Source: Leptotrichia sp. HSP-536 (GTDB taxonomy: Bacteria; Fusobacteriota; Fusobacteriia; Fusobacteriales; Leptotrichiaceae). Taken from it: a stretch of 64,000 nucleotides of DNA. A program made the translations under genes and the position numbers. Position 1 is the stretch's first letter. Each line of letters opens with the position of its first letter. Where the stretch lies: assembly GCF_041199985.1 (NCBI RefSeq), contig NZ_CP165647.1, forward strand, positions 2,046,001 through 2,110,000, written 5' to 3'. This document shows positions 17,921 to 26,752 of the stretch, piece by piece. The notes beneath the pieces were generated by a model. It searched no databases. It saw only the letters and a list, made by a program, of their open reading frames with translations, and was not told the DNA's origin.

Positions 17921-18097
17921 AAATCTAAAATCTCCTCTTAAAAAATATGTTTAAAAAAAAGCTACTTTAATGTACAAACTCAAAAATTGAGAAACTCTTA
18001 TGTTTTTTAACACAGCCCAATTTTTTTAAGCTTGAAATTAAAGCAGCAATATGAAAAATTATGAATTTTTAATTATTTATCATTATCTAATAAAGTA

Positions 18098-18682
18098 TTA
18101 TTTTGAAACTTCGTCTTTATTATTTTCTCCAAGATAATATTTTTTTACTTCATTAGTTAAAAAATCTGCATAATATTTTTGTCCTTTATCATTTGGATGA
18201 GTTCTGTCTTTATAAAAGTACTCATTTTTTCCTTTTGCATAAGAATACCAGTCTATCAAATGGGCATTTTCATATTCTGATACTTTCTCTTCAAGTTTTT
18301 TGTTTACTTGTTGTTCCCAAGGGTCTTTATGTGCAGTATTCATAAAGAATACATCTTTCCCTTTTACCATTTCCATAACAGAATCAAAATCCTTATCTGT
18401 AAACTTCCCATTTGTTCCAAGATGAACAACTAATGTATTTTTTATCTTTCCTTGCTCCACTAATTTTGAAACAATTCCTGGCAATGTTGAAAATTGACGT
18501 GAAATTTTTGTATCAAAGTAAGGATTCGTAAAGTTAGGTGCAATATATTTTTTACTGCTGTCCATTATAGAATCTCCCACAAACACAATATCTTCAGGCA
18601 CTTTCTCATTAAACATCTCTTTCGCAATAATAATTCCCGAACCAAACACTAACATTACTAAAACTAAAAGAATTTTTTTCAT
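18098..18682 (-). CDS. Stand-alone exported SGNH hydrolase, paralogue of the OatA C-terminal domain
   Basis: A 194-residue protein with a signal peptide or anchor (about residues 1-20) and one SGNH domain. The motifs FVGDSIMD, HLGTNG and YKDRTHP supply the Ser, Asn, Asp and His catalytic positions. It shares long stretches with the C-terminus of the downstream OatA-type protein, including DPW..QVN and IDWYSYAKGKNEYFYKD, so one arose from the other. It could be a free acetyltransferase partner or an esterase that removes acetyl groups; sequence alone does not decide. The AAAAGGAGAAAAA ribosome site is good. Confidence 0.8.
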   Translation of the reverse strand: MKKILLVLVMLVFGSGIIIAKEMFNEKVPEDIVFVGDSIMDSSKKYIAPNFTNPYFDTKISRQFSTLPGIVSKLVEQGKIKNTLVVHLGTNGKFTDKDFDSVMEMVKGKDVFFMNTAHKDPWEQQVNKKLEEKVSEYENAHLIDWYSYAKGKNEYFYKDRTHPNDKGQKYYADFLTNEVKKYYLGENNKDEVSK

Positions 18683-19003
18683 AATTAATTTTTCTCCTTT
18701 TTTATTTATACTATTTTTTAGTTTAAAAAATTTTTACTTAAATTTCTTCAGACATAAGCAAAAAATTAAATAAATATAATTTTTAGTTTTATTTCAAAGA
18801 AATTATTTATCAAAAATCTTTTAAACACAATATTATATGATATAATTCTCGATTTGTCAAATTATTTTTAAATATATTTTTTATTGAAGTGTTCTTGAAT
18901 AATATTAAATCCTATTAAAAAAATAGAAGCTATATTTTATTTATTTACCGACAAGAAATTAAACCCTTGTTAAAGAAGATTCATAACAAATCTACTGCTA
19001 TTT
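18683..19003. other. Non-coding gap before repeat A1
   Basis: Very AT-rich DNA upstream of the SGNH gene. It contains a degenerate version (about 18953-18982, ACCGACAAG...CCCTTGTTAAAG) of the palindromic module seen intact at 57018-57037. No open reading frame is supported. Confidence 0.4.
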
Positions 19004-19217
19004 ATACTATGTCCCATTTAAATAGCAAATGTTTAATAAATTTTGAATTATACTCAAACCTATTTTAAATTAAGCTACTAAAATTATATAAATTCAGGGT
19101 TTGAGTAAAATAGCCATAGTTTTTGAGCTTTGTTTTAAAGGAGTTCTACTATACATACTATCTTAGTAAGGAATTAAAACTTTTAGTCCTTAACGTAGTT
19201 TCTATTTTATTTAGTAT
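19004..19217. repeat. MITE-like element, family A copy 1 (with internal insertion)
   Basis: The left end ATACTATGTCCCATTTAAATAGCAAATG and the right end TAGTTTCTATTTTATTTAGTAT match the element at 22715-22832 in inverse orientation, including the inner AGTAAGGAATTA..ACTTTT.GTCCTTAAC segment. This copy carries about 96 extra bases after GAATTA. The insert contains its own inverted repeat, ACTCAAACC with GGTTTGAGT. It is non-coding. Confidence 0.6.
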
Positions 19218-19313
19218 TAAATAGCAATTAGTACAATACATATGCAACAAGAATATACAAAAAAAGAGCTTTCATTCCAAAATTTCCTAAACTAAAAATA
19301 TTTATTTTCAAAA

Positions 19314-19838
19314 TCAAATAAAAAAATCTTCTTTTTTAATAATTCTCTGGTTACTGCTCCCCCTAAATTTTAAATTAGGATCATACAGCTCCTTCACAAA
19401 CCGCCCATCCACCAAAATATCTACATACTCAAGGCATTTTCTCCGTAATTCATCTTCCCGTACCTGCTCCAGCGTATATCCTGTATAAAGCCATATATTC
19501 TTTTTTGTCTTTTCCTTCAAAAATTTTAGAACTTTTAGCATCTCCACTGGATTAAAAAGTGGATCTCCACCACTTATTGTAATTCCGTCAAGCAATGTAT
19601 TTTCATTTATTTCCTTTGCAATTTCTTCTAATTTTTCATAAGTTAATATATTTCCATGCTTTGGATTCCATGAATATTCATTGTGGCAGCCAGGACAGGC
19701 ATGAGAACAGCCGGCAAAATAAAGTGAATAGCGAAGTCCAACACCATCAACAATTGTTTCTTTATAAGTCATTAAAAGCCTTAATGTAAAATCATTTTTC
19801 AAATTTTCTTTCGATATCTTGACTTCGACTTTTTTCAC
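19314..19838 (-). CDS. nrdG: Anaerobic ribonucleotide reductase activating enzyme
   Basis: A 174-residue radical SAM enzyme that installs the glycyl radical on NrdD. The iron-sulfur motif CxxxCxxC is present as CSHACPGC near residues 44-51, preceded by SLYFAG. The SAM-binding GGDPL motif (ISGGDPLFNP) and a DGRFV segment follow. The start is GTG at 19838, with an AAGAGG ribosome site. It lies 39 bases downstream of nrdD on the same strand, so both should share the NrdR-like-box promoter at 22182-22236. Confidence 0.95.
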   Translation of the reverse strand: MKKVEVKISKENLKNDFTLRLLMTYKETIVDGVGLRYSLYFAGCSHACPGCHNEYSWNPKHGNILTYEKLEEIAKEINENTLLDGITISGGDPLFNPVEMLKVLKFLKEKTKKNIWLYTGYTLEQVREDELRRKCLEYVDILVDGRFVKELYDPNLKFRGSSNQRIIKKEDFFI

Positions 19839-19877
19839 CTTAAATTACCTCTTTTCTGTTTCTTGCAAATTTCAAAA

Positions 19878-22070
19878 TTATTTTACCCCATGTTTTACTC
19901 TGTCGTGTTCTTCAGCTTGTTTTGCACTGTTCCAGCTATCCAAATCTCCAGTTAAATAGCCTGTTATTCTTCTAATTCTGGAAATATTATGGCTCCCACA
20001 AATTGGACATTTATCATAAATTATTGCTTCCGTTCCGCAATCTCTACATCTGTCAACAGGATGATTTATTGAACCATAGCCTATTCCAGTGTCTTTCATC
20101 ACTTTCACAATTTTTAGCATAACACCCATATTTTTGCGTGCTTCCCCATCCAGTTCCACATAAGTGATGTGTCCGCCTCTTGTTAATTTGTGAAACGGCG
20201 CTTCTTTTCTTATTTTGTCAAAAAGACTGATTTCCTTTTTTACGTCAATGTGGAATGAATTTACATAATAATCCCTGTCTGTAACATTTTTGATTACTCC
20301 AAAATCATTTTTATCAATACGTAAGAATCTTCCTGCCAAACTTTCTGCCGGAGTCGCTAAAATTGAATAGTTCAGATGGTATCTGTCCCTAAATTCATCC
20401 GCAACCGTTCCCATTTTTTCAATCGTATCATAAAGCACTTTGTAAGCAACTTCACTTGTTCCATGTTCTGCATCAAACAAGGCATACATAGCATTTGCTC
20501 CGCCTACAAAGCCTATCGAAAGCGAGCCTGAATTTATTGCTTCTTTCACTTCCTCATTTCCGTCTTTTACACCAAGCCCTTTCCACAAGTTATTGCTTCT
20601 CATAAATGGAAATTGCTTTGCCAAAGCTGTTTTCTGGAAATTGTAACGCTCATAAAGCTGTTCTCCTGCAAGACGTGTAGTTTCCAGTACTTTTTCTTGA
20701 AATTCCTTTGTCAATAATTCAATTTTTTTATTATTTTTTTCTTCTTCATTTGCAAATTTTCCATTTTTTTCTATTTCTGCAATTTCTTTTTCTACATTTT
20801 TTCTTGTTAAAATTGCAATTCTAGGAAAATTTATGCTTGTAAATGACAAATTTCCACGCCCAAGACTGCTCTTTTCACCATTTATGTTTTCAAAAACACG
20901 TGTACGGCAACCCATTGTTGCAATTTCATATTTATATTTTTCAGGATCATCTATTCTCCATTTTTCATGTTTATTAAATTCTGAATCTAAAAATACAAAG
21001 TTCGGAAATAGTCTTCTGCTGGAAGTTTCACAGGACAACAGCAATAAATCAAAATTTGGTGCTTCAAACTTTATTTTTTTATCTTCCAATTCATTCTCAT
21101 AAGAAATTTTTTGATTTTTTACACTTTCCAAAGCGGCATCAAAATCGCTTTGTGCTAAATTATAGTCATTTTCAGTGTAATTAAGCCCTTCCTTTACTTT
21201 AAAAATTTGTATTGGAAAAATAGGAGTTTCACTTTTTCCAAGTCCGCTTGATGTCGCCTTTAACAGCTCACGAATAACCATTCTTCCTTCTTCTGAAGTA
21301 TCTGTTCCATAATTTATTGAAGAAAAGACAACTTGATTCCCTCCACGTGAGTGCATTGTGTTAAGATTATGCAAAAATCCTTCCATTGCCTGATAAGTTT
21401 CATTTTTAGTGTCTTCGTAGGCTTCCAGCAATAATTTTATCAAGTCATTTTTATTTATTTCAAAATTTTCTTCAAGCAATTTTATTTCATTTTCACTGCA
21501 TTTTATTGAAGAAATATTTTTTAGCAGAAATTCTTTTACATTATTTTCAAATTCTGGCGTAATTTCTACTTCATTTCTAATTTCCACAAAGGTCAAAATT
21601 CTTCTTCTCAAGTGCCGTCTAAATGATTTTAAAACACCTTTTGCCATGTAAAAATCAAATGCTGGTATTGCTTGACCTCCGTGCTGCTCATTTTGATTGG
21701 TCTGAAAAATAATAGTTGCAAGTGTGGCATAAGTTGAAATGCTTTGTGCTTCACGGATATAGCCGTGTTTTGTGTAAAAGCCGTGTTCAAACATATCCGC
21801 CAAGTCATACTGCAAGCAAGTTGTAGTCTTGCTGGAATAAAAATCCAAATCGTGAATATGGATAAGCCCCTTTTCATGAGCTTCCTTAAATCTGGGCGAA
21901 ACTAGATTTTCCAAAGCATAAATTTTAGAAACTTCACTTGCAAATTTCATCATTTGTCCCGCTGGTGTCATTGACGACATATTGGCATTTTCGTTACACG
22001 TGTCATTACCTTCGACATTTACTATTCCTGATATTATTTCTCTTAAATTTTCTGTTAATTGTGGTTGCAT
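19878..22070 (-). CDS. nrdD: Anaerobic ribonucleoside-triphosphate reductase lacking the ATP-cone
   Basis: A 730-residue class III reductase that makes dNTPs from NTPs without oxygen. The C-terminus has the structural zinc site CRDCG...CPICG and the glycyl-radical loop RRITGYLTG. The family core begins almost at once (NENANMSSMTPAGQ from about residue 27), whereas E. coli NrdD has roughly 100 residues of ATP-cone before the equivalent point. So the N-terminal allosteric activity domain is missing. The ATG has an excellent GGGAGGAATTGAA ribosome site, and the same frame has a TGA upstream, so this is not a wrong start. It forms an operon with nrdG. Confidence 0.93.
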   Translation of the reverse strand: MQPQLTENLREIISGIVNVEGNDTCNENANMSSMTPAGQMMKFASEVSKIYALENLVSPRFKEAHEKGLIHIHDLDFYSSKTTTCLQYDLADMFEHGFYTKHGYIREAQSISTYATLATIIFQTNQNEQHGGQAIPAFDFYMAKGVLKSFRRHLRRRILTFVEIRNEVEITPEFENNVKEFLLKNISSIKCSENEIKLLEENFEINKNDLIKLLLEAYEDTKNETYQAMEGFLHNLNTMHSRGGNQVVFSSINYGTDTSEEGRMVIRELLKATSSGLGKSETPIFPIQIFKVKEGLNYTENDYNLAQSDFDAALESVKNQKISYENELEDKKIKFEAPNFDLLLLSCETSSRRLFPNFVFLDSEFNKHEKWRIDDPEKYKYEIATMGCRTRVFENINGEKSSLGRGNLSFTSINFPRIAILTRKNVEKEIAEIEKNGKFANEEEKNNKKIELLTKEFQEKVLETTRLAGEQLYERYNFQKTALAKQFPFMRSNNLWKGLGVKDGNEEVKEAINSGSLSIGFVGGANAMYALFDAEHGTSEVAYKVLYDTIEKMGTVADEFRDRYHLNYSILATPAESLAGRFLRIDKNDFGVIKNVTDRDYYVNSFHIDVKKEISLFDKIRKEAPFHKLTRGGHITYVELDGEARKNMGVMLKIVKVMKDTGIGYGSINHPVDRCRDCGTEAIIYDKCPICGSHNISRIRRITGYLTGDLDSWNSAKQAEEHDRVKHGVK

Positions 22071-22181
22071 TTCAATTCCTCCCTTATTTTTGCACTTTCT
22101 TTTATTATTTTTATTTGCAAACCATCAATTCCCACAATTCCCTTTTTATTATTAATAATCCAAGCATTATTTTAGCTTGGA

Positions 22182-22236
22182 ACACTATATATTGTTTTTA
22201 TGATATAATGATAACACAATATTTTGTGTTTTTCAA
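22182..22236 (-). promoter_or_regulatory. nrdD promoter with two NrdR-like boxes
   Basis: Box 1 is ACACTATATATTGTTT (22182-22197) and box 2 is ACACAATATTTTGTGT (22214-22229). Both fit the published NrdR palindrome (about ACACwATATwGTGT), and their centres are 32 bases apart, the usual three helical turns. On the minus strand a -35 TTGAAA (22231-22236) and a -10 TATCAT (22208-22213) have a 17-base spacer that is essentially box 2, while box 1 lies just past the start. Occupancy should block transcription. NrdR itself is not in the window. Confidence 0.75.
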
Positions 22237-22428
22237 GTTTCATATATAAAATATATAATTTGATAAATAGCGAATTTTTTGAATATTTTTACTTTTTTTT
22301 CTGTTATTTTCGATAAAAAAAATTTATTTTATTTGTTTCAATCATATATTTTATAAATACACATAAAGATTTGAATTAATCAGATAATTTAGATTTTTTT
22401 GCTTCAAATTATATTTGTATCTAAAATT

Positions 22429-22456
22429 AATACTAAACCCCATTTAAATAACGAAT
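22429..22456. repeat. Isolated end of a family A element
   Basis: AATACTAAACCCCATTTAAATAACGAAT matches the terminal inverted repeat of family A but is not followed by the family body. With the copy at 22715-22832 it brackets the structured block at 22531-22655. Confidence 0.45.
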
Positions 22457-22530
22457 TTATTACAAATTTTTCCAACAAAGGATAAGAGTATTTCAAAATA
22501 ATTAAATATGATTTTTTTGTTTTAATAAAC

Positions 22531-22655
22531 CGGCGGAGCTTTTATTTGTTCAACTACGACTGTTTGACGACTATAAGGAGGAGTTTCGGAGTTGGGCAAA
22601 TAAAAGTCGTAGTCTAGCCATAGGTGCAGGATTTGCGGCAATGAGCAATCCTGCG
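22531..22655. ncRNA. Candidate structured RNA or repeat block with competing hairpins
   Basis: This block is much less AT-rich than its surroundings. Arm 22539-22555 pairs with 22590-22606 over 17 positions (two G-U pairs if transcribed rightward). A rival hairpin uses ACTACGACT (22553-22561) with AGTCGTAGT (22605-22613), overlapping both arms of the first. A third stem pairs GCAGGATT (22626-22633) with AATCCTGC (22647-22654). No promoter or known RNA family was recognised. It could be a structured RNA, a mobile repeat or a gene remnant. Confidence 0.4.
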
Positions 22656-22714
22656 AAAAAAAAAGAAAAAACATAACAAAAATAGTAAAAACTGATATTA
22701 AATAAAATAATCCA

Positions 22715-22832
22715 ATACTAAATCCCATTATAAAATAGAAACTATGTTAAGGACAAAAAGTTGTAATTCCTTACTAAATAGTATGTAATTCAAAATTTAT
22801 TGAACATTCGCTATTTAAACGGGGAATAGTAT
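22715..22832. repeat. MITE-like element, family A copy 2
   Basis: A 118-bp element starting ATACTAAATCCCATT and ending AAACGGGGAATAGTAT; the ends are imperfect inverted repeats. Its body aligns with the element at 19004-19217 in the opposite orientation, without that copy's 96-base insert. There is no open reading frame. It is probably a non-autonomous element mobilised in trans. Confidence 0.6.
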
Positions 22833-22857
22833 AAACTGATATTATCCTATATTTTTG

Positions 22858-22893
22858 AAAAATAAAAAACAAGGGAACAATAAAAATCCCTTG
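22858..22893 (-). terminator. Terminator of trkH
   Basis: The stem CAAGGGA (22870-22876) pairs with TCCCTTG (22887-22893). On the minus strand it is followed by TTTTTTATTTTT. It lies 12 bases past the trkH stop. Confidence 0.85.
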
Positions 22894-22904
22894 CTTTAAA
22901 CAAT

Positions 22905-24350
22905 TTATTTTAATTTCCAAGTTGCTGGTGAAAATAATATTAACATTGGAAAAATTTCAAGCCTTCCTGCCAGCATTCCAAAACTTAAGATTACTTTTGA
23001 AAAATCATTTAATTCTGCAAAACTGAATGCAGGTCCAACTTTTCCGAGTCCAGGCCCGATATTATTAAAAGTTGCTGCAACCGCACTAAATGCTGTTATA
23101 AAATCATCTACTGAATAAGAAATTATTAGCAAAATTCCTCCGAAAACAAGTGAGTAAATTAGAAAATATACTGCAATACTTTTTTGCATTTTCACATTTA
23201 CAGGCTTGTCGTCAGATTTTATTGTAATTACACGATTTGGGCTTATCATCTGAACTATTTCTGCAAAATAGATTTTTACCATTAGCACTACTCTTGATAT
23301 TTTCAGCCCTCCAGCAGTAGAGCCTGCACACGCTCCAAAAAACATTAAAATTAACAATATCACTTGTGAAAATAAAGGCCATTTTCCAAAGTCGGCTGTA
23401 GAATACCCTGTTGTTGTAATAACTGATGAAACTGAGAAAAATACATCTCGTACACAATGAAAAAGTGAAGTGTATGTTTTACAAATATTCAGAACTATCA
23501 GTACAACTGCTCCAAAAACAATCAGCAAATAATACCGCAATTCTTCGTTTTTCAATACATCTTTTACTTTTCCAATTAAAATAAAATAATAAATATTAAA
23601 GTTTACTCCAAAAACAATCATTCCAATTCCCAGAACTATTTCAACATAAGGATTATTATATGGCAGAATACTTCCATTTCTCACTCCAAATCCACCTGTT
23701 CCCGCCGTACCAAATGCAAGGAGTGAAGATTCAAACAGATTTAATCCGCCAAACATTAATAAAATTATTAGAATTATTGTCATTACAATGTAAATTTTGT
23801 AAAGCATTCTCGCTGTTGTTGACAACTTTGAAACCAGTTTTCCAAATGTTGGTCCTGGAACTTCGGCTTTCATTACGTGAACTGAAGTCGCAGAGCTTGG
23901 GAAAATTGCAAGTGCCAGTACCAAAACTCCCATTCCTCCAACAAAATGGGTAAAACTTCGCCAAAATAAATTAGAATAGCTAATTTTGCTAAGGTCTGTT
24001 ATTATGCTTGAACCAGTTGTTGTAAAACCGCTCACAATTTCAAAAAAAGCGTCTATAAACGATGGTATTTCCTTTGTAATTACAAAGGGCAATGCTCCAA
24101 ACATAGACATCAGAATCCACGATAAAGACACTATTATATATCCTTCTCTTCCTTGAATTGAAGTTTCTTCTGGAGTTTTTGCCGAAAGAAGGAAGCCTGT
24201 TGCCAGAAGCATCAGTATTACAGCCCCGTATGCGATTTTATATTTCGCATTTTCATTATAAAGAAAACTTATGATTAAGGGCAAAAACATTAGCCCAGCT
24301 TCTAGTATAAGTATTCTTCCTGTTATGAAACCTATCATTTTCTTATTCAT
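22905..24350 (-). CDS. trkH: Trk/Ktr potassium uptake channel subunit
   Basis: A 481-residue inner-membrane protein with about ten to twelve membrane segments in four MPM repeats. Selectivity-filter-like loops are visible: FTTTGSSI, GTAGTGGFGV, TTTGYST and the NNIGPGLGKVGPA segment. It imports potassium together with its regulatory partner TrkA, encoded immediately upstream (10-base gap). The AAGGAGT ribosome site overlaps the end of trkA. A strong terminator follows, so trkA-trkH is a compact operon. Confidence 0.93.
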   Translation of the reverse strand: MNKKMIGFITGRILILEAGLMFLPLIISFLYNENAKYKIAYGAVILMLLATGFLLSAKTPEETSIQGREGYIIVSLSWILMSMFGALPFVITKEIPSFIDAFFEIVSGFTTTGSSIITDLSKISYSNLFWRSFTHFVGGMGVLVLALAIFPSSATSVHVMKAEVPGPTFGKLVSKLSTTARMLYKIYIVMTIILIILLMFGGLNLFESSLLAFGTAGTGGFGVRNGSILPYNNPYVEIVLGIGMIVFGVNFNIYYFILIGKVKDVLKNEELRYYLLIVFGAVVLIVLNICKTYTSLFHCVRDVFFSVSSVITTTGYSTADFGKWPLFSQVILLILMFFGACAGSTAGGLKISRVVLMVKIYFAEIVQMISPNRVITIKSDDKPVNVKMQKSIAVYFLIYSLVFGGILLIISYSVDDFITAFSAVAATFNNIGPGLGKVGPAFSFAELNDFSKVILSFGMLAGRLEIFPMLILFSPATWKLK

Positions 24351-24360
24351 TGTCTACTCC

Positions 24361-25719
24361 TTAAATTCGCTCAAGTATTTCGTCAAAATCTTCTATTGAA
24401 GGAATTGTTGAAACTATCATCACACTGTCATTAATTTTTATCATATCATTTCCACCTGGGAAAATCATTTTTCCATTTCTCAATATACTTGCAATTAATG
24501 TACCTTTTTTTATCTTTAATTCTTTTAATGGAATATCAATGGCGACACTATTTTTATTAATCTCAAATGTAATAAGTTCCACTTTATTTTCCAATCTATA
24601 CAATAAGCTCATTGTAGAACTTCGCATATTCGTTCTTGATCTTACAACACTAATTATCATATCAGAAATGACTTTTTTTGGTACAACTATTGATGTTTCT
24701 GTATTATTTTCCAATATAGGAAGTAATAAAGTTCTATTCATCTTCGTAATTAACTTAGCATTTGTTATAGAATTTGCAAACATTGAAATAACTGCATTTT
24801 CCTCATCGCTGTCAGTAATAATTACAACAGCATCATAATTTTTTATACCTTCCTGAATCAAAAATTCCTGATCTGCTTCATCTCCTTGTATTACGATGGC
24901 TTTTGAATATGCCTCGCTCAATTTCTCGGCTTTCACTGGCTCATTTTCAATAACCTTGACTTTATTTTTATTTTCCAGAAGTTTTCCAATTAAATAGTGA
25001 GTAATTGTTCCGCCGCCGATAAGCATTGTAGAATTTATTTTTAAATTTCTTTTCTCGATTCTATCATAAAATTTACGTACCGAATTTATAGAACCCGCAA
25101 TATATATTATATCTCCTTCCAGAATTGTAAAATCTCCGCTTGGTATAAATATTTGGTCACCTCTTTTGACGGTGCAAATTATTACTTTGTCTTGTGGATC
25201 AAATTCAAGGTTTTTTAACTGTGCTCCATTCAAGAAACTATATTTCTCGACTCTTATTGAAATAAAATTTGCTTTTTGCCCAAAAAAGTTTTCCACGCTT
25301 AATGCCACTGGGAACATCAGTTTGTTGGCAATATTTTTCGCTGATTCAAATTCAGGATTTAACATAAGCGAAATTCCCAGATCTTCCCTTACAAACTGCA
25401 TATTTGAACTGTATTCAGGATTTCTTACTCTTGCTATTGTATATTTTGATCCAATTTTTTTTGCAATAATTGAAGAAATTATATTCAATTCATCTGATTC
25501 TGTTGCCGCAATAAAAATATCAGCAGTATCAGCATTTCCTTCAAGCAATGTTTCATAGGAAGCTCCATTTCCTACAAGTCCCGTTATATCGTAAGTTTCC
25601 ACAAGTTTATTTAATACTTTCTCTTCTTTTTCAATCAGTATGACGTCATTTCCTTCTTCTGATAATTCACTACAGAGTGATTCTCCAACAACACCTGCAC
25701 CTACTATTACTATTTTCAT
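24361..25719 (-). CDS. trkA: Trk potassium uptake NAD-binding regulatory protein
   Basis: A 452-residue cytoplasmic protein with the two-fold RCK layout of TrkA. The first Rossmann domain starts KIVIVGAGVVGESLCSEL and the second starts NSTMLIGGGTITHYLIGKL; each is followed by a small TrkA-C domain. Bound NAD(H) and nucleotides gate the TrkH channel. It is first in the operon with trkH. The AAAGGT ribosome site is normal. Confidence 0.95.
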   Translation of the reverse strand: MKIVIVGAGVVGESLCSELSEEGNDVILIEKEEKVLNKLVETYDITGLVGNGASYETLLEGNADTADIFIAATESDELNIISSIIAKKIGSKYTIARVRNPEYSSNMQFVREDLGISLMLNPEFESAKNIANKLMFPVALSVENFFGQKANFISIRVEKYSFLNGAQLKNLEFDPQDKVIICTVKRGDQIFIPSGDFTILEGDIIYIAGSINSVRKFYDRIEKRNLKINSTMLIGGGTITHYLIGKLLENKNKVKVIENEPVKAEKLSEAYSKAIVIQGDEADQEFLIQEGIKNYDAVVIITDSDEENAVISMFANSITNAKLITKMNRTLLLPILENNTETSIVVPKKVISDMIISVVRSRTNMRSSTMSLLYRLENKVELITFEINKNSVAIDIPLKELKIKKGTLIASILRNGKMIFPGGNDMIKINDSVMIVSTIPSIEDFDEILERI

Positions 25720-25752
25720 ATTTTTTACCTTTTCTTTTTTATTATTTATTTT

Positions 25753-26730
25753 TTAGTTTTCAGAATTTTCCAAAAATTTGGCTACTTCTTTAGCATAATA
25801 TGTAATAATTGCATTTGCTCCAGCCCTTTTCATCGCATACATCTGCTCCATTACAATTTTCATTTCATCAATCCAGCCCTTTTGAGCTGCAGCCTTTACC
25901 ATTGAATATTCGCCTGAAACACTGTAAGCCACGATTGGAATTTCAAATTTATCACTTACTTTTTTTATTACATCAAGATACGCCATCGCAGGTTTCACAA
26001 TTATAATATCCGCTCCTTGTCGTAAATCTTCGGCAACTTCATCTATTGCATCCTTTGAATACTGAAAATTCATCTGATAAGATTTTCTGTCACCAAATTG
26101 AGGAGCCGAGTCCGCTGCATCTCTGAAAGGTCCATAAAATGCTGATGAATATTTTACTGAATACGCCATTATTGGAATATTTTCAAAACGATTTTCAGCT
26201 AGAGCTTTGGAAATTTTCTCTACACGTCCATCCATCATATCAGAAGGAGCCACAATATCCGCTCCTGCTCTTGCATAAGAAAGTGCGGTTTTTGCCAAAA
26301 CTTCCAATGTTTCGTCATTTTTTACATATCCATTTTCATCAAGTATCCCGCAATGTCCGTGGCTTGTGTATTCACAGCAGCAAATATCGCAGATTACGAG
26401 AAAATTATCATATTTTTCCTTTATAAACCTGACTGCATTTTGGATAACACCATTCTCGTTATAAGCTTCTGTCGCACAGGCATCCTTATTTTTGGGAATC
26501 CCAAAAAGCAAAATCGAATTTATTCCCAATTTTACCAGCTCATCTAGTTCCTCCGAAAGCCTGTCAATTGAATATCTAAAAATCCCTGGCATTGACGGAA
26601 TCTCGTTTTTAATATTTTCACCTTCTTCAATGAAAATAGGATAAATCAAATCTTCTTTTGCAATGTAAACATCCTTTACAAGATTTCTTATCACTTCATT
26701 TTTTCGTAATTTTCTATGTCTTTTAAACAT
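25753..26730 (-). CDS. hemB: Delta-aminolevulinate dehydratase (porphobilinogen synthase)
   Basis: A 325-residue enzyme condensing two 5-aminolevulinates into porphobilinogen, the first common pyrrole of haem, sirohaem and cobalamin. The Schiff-base lysines sit in MAYSVKYSSAFYGPFRDAA and IIVKPAMAYLDVI. The cysteine-rich CDICCCEYTSHGHCG is the zinc-binding form of the active site. ATG 26730 is preferred because AAAGGTG lies at the correct distance; the ATG 21 bases earlier overlaps that site. It follows the SirC-like gene by 22 bases, consistent with a tetrapyrrole operon. Confidence 0.95.
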   Translation of the reverse strand: MFKRHRKLRKNEVIRNLVKDVYIAKEDLIYPIFIEEGENIKNEIPSMPGIFRYSIDRLSEELDELVKLGINSILLFGIPKNKDACATEAYNENGVIQNAVRFIKEKYDNFLVICDICCCEYTSHGHCGILDENGYVKNDETLEVLAKTALSYARAGADIVAPSDMMDGRVEKISKALAENRFENIPIMAYSVKYSSAFYGPFRDAADSAPQFGDRKSYQMNFQYSKDAIDEVAEDLRQGADIIIVKPAMAYLDVIKKVSDKFEIPIVAYSVSGEYSMVKAAAQKGWIDEMKIVMEQMYAMKRAGANAIITYYAKEVAKFLENSEN

Positions 26731-26752
26731 TACTGTTTCACCTTTTTTCATT

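Noticed and set aside
22071..22200. A possible upstream ATP-cone for NrdD in another frame (reads KGIVGIDGLQIKIIKE)
   Set aside because: It does not show the cone's conserved V-x-K-R-D-G-x pattern, is too short, and nrdD has its own strong ribosome site and an in-frame upstream TGA.
22522..22728. A 68-codon minus-strand frame through the structured block
   Set aside because: Its C-terminal half simply reads the hairpin block and its N-terminus is poly-Phe/Leu. The paired-arm structure explains the sequence better than a protein does.
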